Shown here: positions 28,209-36,429 of the stretch, one piece after another
Layout of the letters: every line of letters starts with the position of its first letter
How positions within the stretch are numbered: the first letter of the stretch is position 1
From: Bradyrhizobium tropiciagri
GTDB taxonomy: Bacteria > Pseudomonadota > Alphaproteobacteria > Rhizobiales > Xanthobacteraceae
Assembly (NCBI RefSeq): GCF_001189845.1
Contig: NZ_LFLZ01000030.1
Coordinates: 1 to 64,000 of the forward strand
Length of the DNA stretch: 64,000 bases
Direction of reading: 5' to 3'
Notes under the pieces: model-generated
Database searches by the model: none
Told to the model about the DNA's origin: nothing
Seen by the model: only the letters and a program-made list of their open reading frames with translations
Program-made: the position numbers and the translations under genes

Positions 28209-29030
28209 GCGGCAACTCCTGAGCATTACAGATCCAGCTTAAGGTACAAAAACACATATTGCCATATTGCTTTTGATACCGTGGCTTCGGTTGCCACGCA
28301 GAAACCCAAAAATAAAAAAAAGCTATCCCGATTATTGCTCGCATCTCTAACCGGACGGCCACTCCGGCCTACCATGCGGTAATTGATATTGGCTTCGACA
28401 GAGAAATGCTTTTGGCTTCATCGGGCAATTACCAATCGCTGGAAGAATGTGCCGACACCTCCTGGAGGCGCCAAAACCCACATTGGTCCGCGATAGTCAG
28501 CTCCTCATCTCTTCGCGCATGCATGCTCGCCTTACCGAATGGCGCAGCAAGGCTCGGGGCTAGACGCAATACCAGCGCGTTATAAGCGTCACTCGGTGTT
28601 TAGCGGCACGTTCAATCCGAAGAAAATCGACCGCTCAGCATCAAACGATGCATTTTACATCAACAAAAGAATACCGCTTTCCCGGACTGGCTGAAAAAGA
28701 GATTGCCTTGGACTCGCTCGTCTCTGCTTTCTCTGAGACTATTGATCGTTCGCCGATGCTGCCTGCGAGGGGAATGCGGATGATTTGCAATGGCCCGTTT
28801 GACCGATCTCGAAGTCGCGCCGCGCCGCTGACATCGTGTCGAACGGTGTGTTGTTGACGCAGCGAGCGTGTGCCGGCGCGTATCAGGGATACTGATCGGC
28901 CACCCTTCCCCTAGTTCAAATCTGCCGGCAGCTCGCATGAGCCGCGCTGTAACCCACTGGATGGGCGCCCGCGCGAACGCTTCGTGCTGCCTTCCTCACC
29001 CCGTCACGTCCAACGTTTGAGGCAATTCCA
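28209..29030. other. Non-coding spacer
   Basis: 820 bases without a convincing gene. It contains an A-rich tract near 28300-28325 and should hold the promoters of the divergent phosphatase gene and of the SfnG operon. No known operator is identified. Confidence 0.5.
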
Positions 29031-30131
29031 ATGACTACCAGCCATGATCAGGTCAAATTCGCTTACTGGGTTCCAAATGTTTCCGGTGGCCTTGTAATCA
29101 GCAAGATCGAACAGCGAACCGGATGGGACATCGACTATAACCGCCGCCTGGCGCAGATCGCGGAGCAGGCTGGCTTCGATTATGCGCTGAGCCAGATCCG
29201 CTTCACCGCCGGTTATGGCGCCGAGTTCCAGCATGAGCCGGTCGCCTTCAGCCACGCTTTGCTCGCCGCGACCACGAAGCTGAAGGTGATCGCGGCGTTG
29301 CTGCCCGGACCGTGGAATCCGGCGGTCGCAGCCAAGCAGATCGCGACCATCAGCCAGCTCACCGAGGGCCGCGTCGCCGTCAACATCGTCAGCGGCTGGT
29401 TCCGCGGCGAGTTCACCGCGATCGGCGAGCCCTGGCTCGACCACGACGAGCGCTATCGCCGCTCCGAGGAGTTCATCCGCGCGCTGCGCGGAATCTGGAC
29501 CCAGGACAATTTCACATTCCGCGGCGATTTCTACCGCTTCTCTGACTACACGCTGAAGCCGAAGCCGGCGTATCCCTTGCCCGAGATCTTCCAGGGCGGC
29601 AGCTCGCGCGCCGCGCGCGACATGGCCGCGCGGGTGTCGGACTGGTACTTCACCAACGGCAATTCGGTCGCGGAGATCAAGAAGCAGGTCGACGACATCA
29701 GGGCGAAGGCGCGCGCCAACAATCATTCGGTCAAGATCGGCGTCAACGCCTTCGCGATCGCGCGCGACACCGAGGCCGAGGCGCGCGCCGTGCTTGACGA
29801 GATCATCGTCAAGGCCGATCCGGAGGCGGTCAACGCGTTCGGGCATGAGGTGAAGAATGCCGGCAAGGCCTCGCCGGAAGGTCAGGGCAATTGGGCGCAA
29901 TCCAGCTTCGAGGATCTCGTCCAGTACAATGACGGCTTCAAGACCAATCTGATCGGCACGCCGGAACAGATTGCCGAGCGCATCGTCGCGCTGAAGGAGG
30001 TCGGGGTCGATCTCGTGCTGCTCGGCTTCCTGCATTTCCAGGAGGAGGTCGAGTATTTCGGCCGCCGCGTCATTCCGCTGGTCCGTGCGCTGGAGGCGAA
30101 GGCCGCTGTGCACGCCCAGGCAGCCGAGTGA
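29031..30131 (+). CDS. LLM-class flavin-dependent monooxygenase, SfnG-like (dimethylsulfone monooxygenase)
   Basis: 366 residues from ATG 29031 (MTTSHDQVKFAYWVPNVSGG). Reads very close to SfnG: SKIEQRTGWDIDYNRRLAQI, ALSQIRFTAGYGAEFQHE, LPGPWNPAVAAKQIAT, VNIVSGWFRGEF, IFQGGSSRAARDMAARVSDW and LGFLHFQEEVEYFGR. SfnG uses FMNH2 supplied by a separate reductase to convert dimethylsulfone to methanesulfinate and formaldehyde for sulfur supply. First gene of an operon with a Liv-type ABC transporter and an acyl-CoA-dehydrogenase-like enzyme. No flavin reductase gene is in the cluster. Confidence 0.9.
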   Translation: MTTSHDQVKFAYWVPNVSGGLVISKIEQRTGWDIDYNRRLAQIAEQAGFDYALSQIRFTAGYGAEFQHEPVAFSHALLAATTKLKVIAALLPGPWNPAVAAKQIATISQLTEGRVAVNIVSGWFRGEFTAIGEPWLDHDERYRRSEEFIRALRGIWTQDNFTFRGDFYRFSDYTLKPKPAYPLPEIFQGGSSRAARDMAARVSDWYFTNGNSVAEIKKQVDDIRAKARANNHSVKIGVNAFAIARDTEAEARAVLDEIIVKADPEAVNAFGHEVKNAGKASPEGQGNWAQSSFEDLVQYNDGFKTNLIGTPEQIAERIVALKEVGVDLVLLGFLHFQEEVEYFGRRVIPLVRALEAKAAVHAQAAE

Positions 30132-30147
30132 CGGGGAGTCGCGCGAC

Positions 30148-31065
30148 GTGACGGCGATAGCGACAGATGCCGGCGTCCTTGCGCTGGAGGCGGCTCCGGC
30201 GCAAGGCAGGGCACTTGCGCCAGCGACGACCGATACTCCCGATCGGCGGCTTGCGCAGGCCGCAGATTGCGCGGCACGGCCGGTGCTGGCCTTGAGCGAT
30301 ATCGCGCTGACATTCGGCGGCGTCGCTGCGCTGCGCGACATCGACCTTGCGGTCGCACCGGGTGAAATCTGCGCCGTCATCGGGCCCAACGGCGCCGGCA
30401 AAAGCTCGCTGCTCAACGTCATCAGCGGTCTCTACCGGCCCGACCGCGGCCAGGTCTGGCTCGGCGAGCGCGCCTTCGCCCAGGTGCCTACCGCTGAGCT
30501 CGCGGCGCACGGCGTCGCGCGCACGTTCCAGAACCTCGCGATCTTCAAGGGCCTGTCGGTGTTCGACAATGTCCTGATGGGGCTCGCGCATCGCGTCCGC
30601 GCCGGCTTCCTGCGCCAGATCATCGGCTCGCCGCTGGCGCGCCGGATCGAGGCGGAAAACCGCGCCGCTGCCGAAGACGTCATCGGTTTCCTGCATCTCG
30701 GCGACGTCCGCGAGCGCTCCGCCGGAAGTTTGCCGTATGGCTTGCAGAAGCGGGTCGAGCTGGCGCGGGCGCTGGTGGCGCGGCCGACGCTGCTGCTGCT
30801 CGACGAACCGTTCGCCGGTGTCACGTTGAGCGAGAAGCTCGAGCTGTCCGAGCACGTACGCAACGCGCGCGACCTCTATGGCGCCACCATCGTTCTGATC
30901 GAGCACGACATCGGGGTGGTGATGGGCCTCTCCGACCGGATCGCGGTGCTCGACAACGGCAGCAAGATCGCCGACGGCACGCCCGACGAGGTGAAGGCCG
31001 ACCAGGCGGTGATCGACGCCTATCTCGGCGTCGCGCATCAGGACGTCACGGAGCTCGCGGTCTGA
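30148..31065 (+). CDS. Branched-chain-amino-acid-type ABC transporter ATP-binding protein (LivG-like)
   Basis: 305 residues from GTG 30148 (V/MTAIATDAGVLALE), preferred because GGGGAG lies 10 bases upstream; the frame is open from 30085. A ~45-residue Ala-rich extension precedes the ABC core. Walker A is GPNGAGKSSLLN, the signature is the degenerate SAGSLPYGLQKRVELAR, Walker B is TLLLLDEPFAGV, and H-loop IEHDIGVVM. LivG-class ATPases pair with LivF for LivHM permeases. The stop TGA overlaps the permease ATG (TGATG). Confidence 0.9.
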   Translation: MTAIATDAGVLALEAAPAQGRALAPATTDTPDRRLAQAADCAARPVLALSDIALTFGGVAALRDIDLAVAPGEICAVIGPNGAGKSSLLNVISGLYRPDRGQVWLGERAFAQVPTAELAAHGVARTFQNLAIFKGLSVFDNVLMGLAHRVRAGFLRQIIGSPLARRIEAENRAAAEDVIGFLHLGDVRERSAGSLPYGLQKRVELARALVARPTLLLLDEPFAGVTLSEKLELSEHVRNARDLYGATIVLIEHDIGVVMGLSDRIAVLDNGSKIADGTPDEVKADQAVIDAYLGVAHQDVTELAV

Positions 31066-31955
31066 TGTTCGATTATCAGTTTCTGATCGAGGTTTTGGTC
31101 GGCGGCCTGCTGTCGGGGGTGATGTACTCGCTGGTCGCGATCGGCTTCGTGCTGATCTACAAGACCTCGGGCGTGCTCAATTTCGCGCAAGGCGCGATGC
31201 TGCTGTTTGCGGCGCTGACCTTCGTCAGCCTGCTCGAGCGCGGCATCTCGTTTCCGGTCGCGTTCGTCATCACCCTCGCGATCATGGTCGTGCTCGGCGT
31301 CAGCGTCGAGCGCGCGGTGCTGCGGCCGCTGGTCAACCAGCCGCCGATCACGCTGTTCATGGCAACGCTCGGGCTGTCCTATGTGATCGAGGGCGCGGCG
31401 CAGCTGTTGTGGGGCACCCAGGTCCACGGCCTCGACATCGGGATCAGCGACGTGCCGCTCGACATCGCCGGGGTCTTCATCAGCCGGTTCGACCTGTTCG
31501 CCGCGGCGGTCGCGGGCAGCCTGGTGGCGCTGTTTGCGCTGTTCTTCCGCTACACCCGCACCGGGCTGTCGTTCCGCGCAGTCGCCGACGATCCGTTCGC
31601 GGCGTTGGCCGTCGGCCTGCGGCTGCCGCGGGTCTGGGCCAGCGTGTGGACCGCCTCCGGCATCGTCGCGCTGGTGGCGGGCCTGCTGTGGGGCGCGCGG
31701 CTCGGCGTGCAGTTCTCGCTGTCGCTGGTGGTGCTGAAGGCGCTGCCGGTGCTGGTGCTCGGCGGCTTCGATTCGATCGCCGGTGCGATCATTGGCGGCC
31801 TTCTGATCGGCGCCATCGAGAAGCTCTCCGAAGTCTATGTCGGGCCGCTGTTCGGCGGCGGCATCGAGGCCTGGGCGGCCTATGTCGTGGCGCTGGTGCT
31901 GCTCCTGGTGCGGCCGTCGGGGCTGTTCGGGCAGAAGCTGGTCGAAAGGGTCTAG
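31065..31955 (+). CDS. Branched-chain-amino-acid-type ABC transporter permease (LivH-like)
   Basis: 296 residues, eight or so membrane spans. LivH landmarks: GLLSGVMYSLVAIGFVLIYKTSGVLNFAQGAM near the N-terminus (quoted here in part as VLNFAQGAM), RYTRTGLSFRAVADDPFAA, and VLGGFDSIAGAIIGGLLIG with LRPSGLFG-like end (VRPSGLFGQ). Start overlaps the LivG-like stop. Inner-membrane subunit partnering the LivM-like protein that begins 3 bases after this stop. Confidence 0.92.
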   Translation: MFDYQFLIEVLVGGLLSGVMYSLVAIGFVLIYKTSGVLNFAQGAMLLFAALTFVSLLERGISFPVAFVITLAIMVVLGVSVERAVLRPLVNQPPITLFMATLGLSYVIEGAAQLLWGTQVHGLDIGISDVPLDIAGVFISRFDLFAAAVAGSLVALFALFFRYTRTGLSFRAVADDPFAALAVGLRLPRVWASVWTASGIVALVAGLLWGARLGVQFSLSLVVLKALPVLVLGGFDSIAGAIIGGLLIGAIEKLSEVYVGPLFGGGIEAWAAYVVALVLLLVRPSGLFGQKLVERV

Positions 31956-31958
31956 GCG

Positions 31959-33002
31959 ATGAGCGCAGCACCATCGACGGCCCAGCTCTCGCCCAGCGCC
32001 GGAGCCTTTGTGATCGCTGTCGGGGCCGCGATCGCCTTCGGCGCCGTTCCGCTGCTCGGCTTCGACTATCTGATGGACGCGGTGCTGACGCCGTTCCTCG
32101 CGCTGGCGCTCGCGGCCGTCGGGCTCAACCTGCTCACCGGCTACGCCGGGCAGGTGTCGCTGGGCTCCGCCGCGTTCCTCGCGGTCGGCGCCTATGCGAC
32201 CTACAACCTTCACCTGCGGCTGCCGCAGCTGCCGCTGTTGGTCGATCTGGTGCTCGCCGGCCTCATCGCGGCCGCGATCGGCATCGTGTTCGGATTGCCG
32301 AGCCTGCGGCTGCGCGGCTTCTACCTCGCGGTCTCGACGCTCGCCGCGCAGTTCTTCGTGCAATGGGCGCTCACCAAGTTCGGCTGGTTCTCCAACGACA
32401 ATCCGTCCGGCGTGATCGATGCCCCGGTGCTCAGCGTGGCCGGCTTCACCTTCACCGGCCCGGCAGGGCGCTACGTGTTCTCCCTGAGTGTCGTGGTGGT
32501 CGCGACGTTCCTGACGCTGCGGCTCCTGCGCGCGCAGAGCGGCCGCAACTTCATCGCGGTGCGCGACCACGAACTCGCCGCCAAGGTGATCGGCGTGCCG
32601 CTGCTACGCACCAAGCTGCTCGCTTTCGGCGTCTCCTCGTTCCTGATCGGCATTGCCGGCGCGCTGTGGGCCTTCGCCTATCTGCGCACGGTCGAGCCGG
32701 CCGGCTTCAACCTCGATCGCTCGTTCCAGATCCTGTTCATCATCATCATCGGCGGACTGGCCTCGCTACGCGGCGCGTTTCTCGGCGCCGCCTTCATCGT
32801 GGTGTTTCCGCTGATCCTGTCGCGCGCCGGCGCGGCCTTGCTCGGCGGCGTGTTCGATTCCGGCGTGCTGGAGATGAGTCAGCGCATCGTCGTCGGCGCG
32901 CTCATCATCGCGTTTCTGATCGCCGAACCGCGCGGCCTGATCGCGCTGTGGGATCGGCTTTGGCGCGCGGTCACGCGGCCGGCCGCCGTCCGCAACACCT
33001 GA
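31959..33002 (+). CDS. Branched-chain-amino-acid-type ABC transporter permease (LivM-like)
   Basis: 347 residues with about nine spans. LivM signatures: VGLNLLTGYAGQVSLGSAAF, PSLRLRGFYLAVSTLAAQFF, GRNFIAVRDHELAAKVIGV and IIIIGGLASLRGAFLGAAFI. Begins 3 bases after the LivH-like stop and precedes the binding-protein gene by 27 bases containing GGAGAG. Forms the transmembrane channel with the LivH-like subunit. Confidence 0.92.
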   Translation: MSAAPSTAQLSPSAGAFVIAVGAAIAFGAVPLLGFDYLMDAVLTPFLALALAAVGLNLLTGYAGQVSLGSAAFLAVGAYATYNLHLRLPQLPLLVDLVLAGLIAAAIGIVFGLPSLRLRGFYLAVSTLAAQFFVQWALTKFGWFSNDNPSGVIDAPVLSVAGFTFTGPAGRYVFSLSVVVVATFLTLRLLRAQSGRNFIAVRDHELAAKVIGVPLLRTKLLAFGVSSFLIGIAGALWAFAYLRTVEPAGFNLDRSFQILFIIIIGGLASLRGAFLGAAFIVVFPLILSRAGAALLGGVFDSGVLEMSQRIVVGALIIAFLIAEPRGLIALWDRLWRAVTRPAAVRNT

Positions 33003-33029
33003 CATTTCGCATTACTGGAGAGACCAAAG

Positions 33030-34361
33030 ATGATTAAGTCCCGATATCTGAAATTTGCCTTTGCCGCTGCGGTAGCCTCCGTGCTAGCCACAGCACCGGC
33101 GGCGCGCGCTGACGAGCAGTTCTTCCCGCTGCAGAGCTACCGGGTCGGTCCCTATGCAGCCGGCGGCACCGGCTTCTTCGGCGGCTTCATCGACTATCTC
33201 AATCTGATCAACATCCGCGACGGCGGCGTCAACGGTGTCAAGCTGACGTGGGACGAGGGCGAGACCCAGTACGAGGTCGAGCGCGGCGTCGAGGTCTATG
33301 AACGGCTGAAGGGCCGGCCCGGCGTTGCCGCCTGGAATCCGCTGTCGGTCGGCATCGCCTACGCCATGATCGACCGCATCACCAAGGACAAGGTACCGCT
33401 CATCACCATTAACCACGGCCGCACCGATTCGACCGACGGCCGCGTGTTCCCCTACGTTTTCCCGCTGCTGCTCAATCCCTACAGCGAGACCTCCGGAATC
33501 GTGAACTACATCGCGAGCCGCGAGGGCGGGGTCGACAAGCTGAAGGACAAGAAGATCGTCGTGCTCTATCACGGCTCGCCCTACGGCAAGGAGACCATCC
33601 CGATCTACAAGCTCTTTGCCAACAAGTACCAGTTCAGTCTCGAGCAGATCGAGGTGCCGCATCCCGGCAACGAGCAGCAGTCGCAATGGCTGTCGATCCG
33701 CCGCGCGAAGCCCGATTACGTGGTGCTGCGCGGCTGGGGCGTGATGAATCCGGTGGCGCTGAAGACCGCGCAGAAGGTCGGCTTCCCCGCCGACCACATC
33801 ATCGGCAACGTCTGGTCCAACTCCGAGGAAGACGTGATCCCGGCCGGCGATGCCGCCAAGGGCTATATCGCGATCACGACGCAGGCCTCCGGCGAGCAAT
33901 ATCCGGTGCTGCAGGAGGTGATCAAGACGGTCTATGGCGCCGGCAAGGGCAATCTCGACGACAAGAAGCGGATCGGCAGCGTCTACCACAATCTCGGCAT
34001 CGTGAACGGCATCCTCAATGTCGAGGCGATCCGCATCGCACAGGCGAAGTTCGGCAAGCGCACCTTGACCGGCGACGAGGTACGCTGGGGCTTCGAGCAT
34101 CTTCAGCTCGATCCGGCGCGGGTCGAAGCGCTCGGCGCCAAGGATCTGTTCCATTCAATCAACGTCACCTGGGACAATCACGAGGGCGACGGCCGCGTCA
34201 CCTTCCAGCAGTGGGACGGCGGCAAATGGAAGGTGGTCTCCGGCTGGATCGCGCCGGACTGGGCCTTCCTGCGTCCGATCATCGAGAAGTCGGCCGCCGG
34301 CTATGCCAAGGAGCATGGCATCAAGGTGCGGACCTCCGGCGACGAGGCCGTCAGCAACTGA
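33030..34361 (+). CDS. ABC transporter periplasmic substrate-binding protein (type I fold)
   Basis: 443 residues. Sec signal peptide: MIKSRYLKFAFAAAVASVLA then TAPAARADEQF with a likely AxA cleavage after ARA. The mature protein has the Leu/Ile/Val-binding-protein-type two-lobed fold: YAAGGTGFFGGFIDYLNLIN, VLYHGSPYGKETIPIYKLFA, QQSQWLSIRRAKPDYVVLRG, KRTLTGDEVRWGFEHL. Several features, including the length and the GTGFFGGF start, set it apart from true amino-acid binders. With SfnG next door, an alkylsulfone, sulfonate or similar organosulfur ligand is plausible (inference). Start has GGAGAG 10 bases upstream. Confidence 0.9.
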   Translation: MIKSRYLKFAFAAAVASVLATAPAARADEQFFPLQSYRVGPYAAGGTGFFGGFIDYLNLINIRDGGVNGVKLTWDEGETQYEVERGVEVYERLKGRPGVAAWNPLSVGIAYAMIDRITKDKVPLITINHGRTDSTDGRVFPYVFPLLLNPYSETSGIVNYIASREGGVDKLKDKKIVVLYHGSPYGKETIPIYKLFANKYQFSLEQIEVPHPGNEQQSQWLSIRRAKPDYVVLRGWGVMNPVALKTAQKVGFPADHIIGNVWSNSEEDVIPAGDAAKGYIAITTQASGEQYPVLQEVIKTVYGAGKGNLDDKKRIGSVYHNLGIVNGILNVEAIRIAQAKFGKRTLTGDEVRWGFEHLQLDPARVEALGAKDLFHSINVTWDNHEGDGRVTFQQWDGGKWKVVSGWIAPDWAFLRPIIEKSAAGYAKEHGIKVRTSGDEAVSN

Positions 34362-34409
34362 CGCCCCAACGGGCGCGGGAGCTGTTCGGCTCCCGCGTCC
34401 CTCGAGACG

Positions 34410-35210
34410 ATGGATCAACAGATGAGTGAAACCCTGCTCTCGGTCGAAGGCGTGGCCGCGACCTACAACCACGCGATCGCGGCCGTCAGCGACGTCTCGC
34501 TTGCCGTGCGGCGCGGCGAGATCGTCGCCGTGCTCGGCGCCAACGGCGCCGGCAAGTCGACCACGCTGCAGGCGGTCTCGGCGTTGCTCTCGGCGCGGCG
34601 CGGCCAGGTCACCGCGGGGCGGATCATGTTCGATGGCCGTGACATTGCCGGCACCTCGGCGGCGACGCTGGTGCGCGCCGGGCTCGTGCCGGTGCTCGAG
34701 GGGCGGCATTGCTTTGCCTCGCTGACGGTGGAAGAAAACCTCATCACCGGCGCGATGGGGCGCGATGCGCGCCGGGCGGAGATCGCCGCTGATCTGGATC
34801 AAATCTATCAGCTGTTTCCGCGCCTGAAGCAGCATCGCCGCACGCTCGCCGGACTGACGTCGGGTGGCGAGCAGCAAATGACGGCGATCGGCCGGGCCCT
34901 GATGTCGCGTCCGCGGCTGCTGGTGCTCGACGAACCGTCGATGGGCCTCGCGCCGCTGGTCGTCGAGGCAATCTTTCGCGCGCTCAAGCAGCTCAACAGC
35001 GAGCAGGGCCTGTCGATCCTGGTTGCCGAGCAGAACTCGACCGTGGCGCTGCGCTTTGCCGACCATGCGGTCGTGCTCGAGAACGGGCGCAGCGTGCTGG
35101 CCGGTCGCGCGGCCGAACTGCGGCAGCGCGCCGACATCAAGACCCATTATCTCGGCGGATCGTCGCAGGGCGATCAGGGCCGAAGGCAGCCGCGCGAGGC
35201 TGTCGCATGA
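34410..35210 (+). CDS. Branched-chain-amino-acid-type ABC transporter ATP-binding protein (LivF-like)
   Basis: 266 residues from ATG 34410 (MDQQMSETLLSVEG); the ATG at 34422 (MSETLLSV) is equally possible. Walker A GANGAGKSTTLQ, signature LTSGGEQQMTAIGRAL, Walker B LLVLDEPSMGLAPLVVE, H-loop region LVAEQNSTVALRFA. It completes the five-component Liv-type transporter. Unlike canonical operons, the binding-protein gene lies between the permeases and this ATPase. Confidence 0.92.
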   Translation: MDQQMSETLLSVEGVAATYNHAIAAVSDVSLAVRRGEIVAVLGANGAGKSTTLQAVSALLSARRGQVTAGRIMFDGRDIAGTSAATLVRAGLVPVLEGRHCFASLTVEENLITGAMGRDARRAEIAADLDQIYQLFPRLKQHRRTLAGLTSGGEQQMTAIGRALMSRPRLLVLDEPSMGLAPLVVEAIFRALKQLNSEQGLSILVAEQNSTVALRFADHAVVLENGRSVLAGRAAELRQRADIKTHYLGGSSQGDQGRRQPREAVA

Positions 35211-35232
35211 TTGCAACCCGGAGAGACTGACC

Positions 35233-36429
35233 ATGGCCAACGACAATCTCGCACGCAGGATCGACGACGACGTTTATGCCAAGCTCGATGCCGCCATCGA
35301 CGCAACGGTAAAGGTGCATGCCGACCGCAACGACCGCGAGAGCCGCTTTCCGCGCGAGAACCTTCGCGCGCTGGCGGAGGCCGGCTGGACCGGCGTGCTG
35401 AACGAGCCGCAGTTCGGCGGGCTCGGCCTCGGCCATCTTGACTTCGCGGAAGCCGCCTACCGGATCGGGCAGGCGGATGCCTCCACCGGGCTCATCTACG
35501 TCATGCATGTCGGCGCGGCGCAGACCATCAATTTGTTCGGCAACACCGATCAGAAGGAGCGCTGGCTGAAGGCGAACAATGGCAGCCTGCTCGGCACCTA
35601 CTCGACCAGCGAACGCGCCACCGGCGGGCACTGGTGGTACAATCTGTCCGAAGCCTCGCGCGACGGCGACGACTATCGCGTCAATGCCGAGAAGTCGTTC
35701 ACGACGAGTTCGGGCCAGGCCGACTATTACGTGGTGCAGACCCGTACGCCGGGCGCCAGAGATCAGGCCGATATCATCTTCTTCATCGTCGACGGCAAGG
35801 CCGAGGGCATCGAGTCCCGGCCCTGGGATGCGCTGGGCGTGCGGGCCAACCATTCCGGGGCGATCCGCTACAACAATGTGCATGTGCCGCAGCGCGACCG
35901 GCTCGGCGCCGAGGGGCAGGGCAAGGAAATCATCTATGACGGCGTCTCGCCGGTCTATCTGATCGGGCTCGGCGCGGTCTGGGAAGGCGTGGCGCGCGGC
36001 GCGTTGAACGCGGCGATCGCCCACACCACGAGCTTCGTGCACAAGGACAGGAACAAGAGCCTGTCGGACTATCAGGCCATCCGCCAGGAGCTCGGCGCGG
36101 CCAAGGTGCTGGTCGAGACGCTGCGGCCGTGGCGCAACGAACTCGCGGGCAAGCTCGACGCGCTCTGGCGCGCCGGCAAGCCGCAAAGCGAAATCCTGAT
36201 CCCGCTGACCGAATTCAAGGTGCATGCCGCCGAGGTCGCCAACAAGGTCGCCGCGACCGCGCTGACGGTGACGGGCGGCTACGGTTATCATCGCGGCCCG
36301 ATCGAGCGCGCCTATCGCGACGCCCGTGCAGCGATCGCGATGGGGCCGTCCAATGTCATCGCGCGCGACTGGATCGGGAAGGCAGTGGTCGGTCTGCCGC
36401 TGGAGCTCTTCTACGACGGGGGAGAGTAA
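35233..36429 (+). CDS. Acyl-CoA dehydrogenase-fold flavoprotein (possible DszC/SfnB-type monooxygenase or dehydrogenase)
   Basis: 398 residues from ATG 35233 (MANDNLARRIDDDVYAKLDA), preceded by GGAGAG. ACAD fold: N-terminal helices, FAD-binding YSTSERATGG and TTSSGQADYYVVQTR, then the C-terminal helical bundle ending ERAYRDARAAIAMGPSNVIA. The usual catalytic-Glu region is not obvious. The family includes SfnB and SfnC, sulfur-acquisition proteins encoded beside SfnG, and flavin-dependent DszC-like monooxygenases. Last gene of the SfnG-ABC operon, so a role in organosulfur oxidation is inferred. Beta-oxidation is less likely given the context. Confidence 0.85.
   Translation: MANDNLARRIDDDVYAKLDAAIDATVKVHADRNDRESRFPRENLRALAEAGWTGVLNEPQFGGLGLGHLDFAEAAYRIGQADASTGLIYVMHVGAAQTINLFGNTDQKERWLKANNGSLLGTYSTSERATGGHWWYNLSEASRDGDDYRVNAEKSFTTSSGQADYYVVQTRTPGARDQADIIFFIVDGKAEGIESRPWDALGVRANHSGAIRYNNVHVPQRDRLGAEGQGKEIIYDGVSPVYLIGLGAVWEGVARGALNAAIAHTTSFVHKDRNKSLSDYQAIRQELGAAKVLVETLRPWRNELAGKLDALWRAGKPQSEILIPLTEFKVHAAEVANKVAATALTVTGGYGYHRGPIERAYRDARAAIAMGPSNVIARDWIGKAVVGLPLELFYDGGE

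Noticed and set aside
31038..32570. Minus-strand open frame of 510 codons
   Set aside because: Extremely rich in His, Arg, Gln, Glu and Asp, typical of antisense translation of membrane permease genes; the LivH/LivM genes explain the region.
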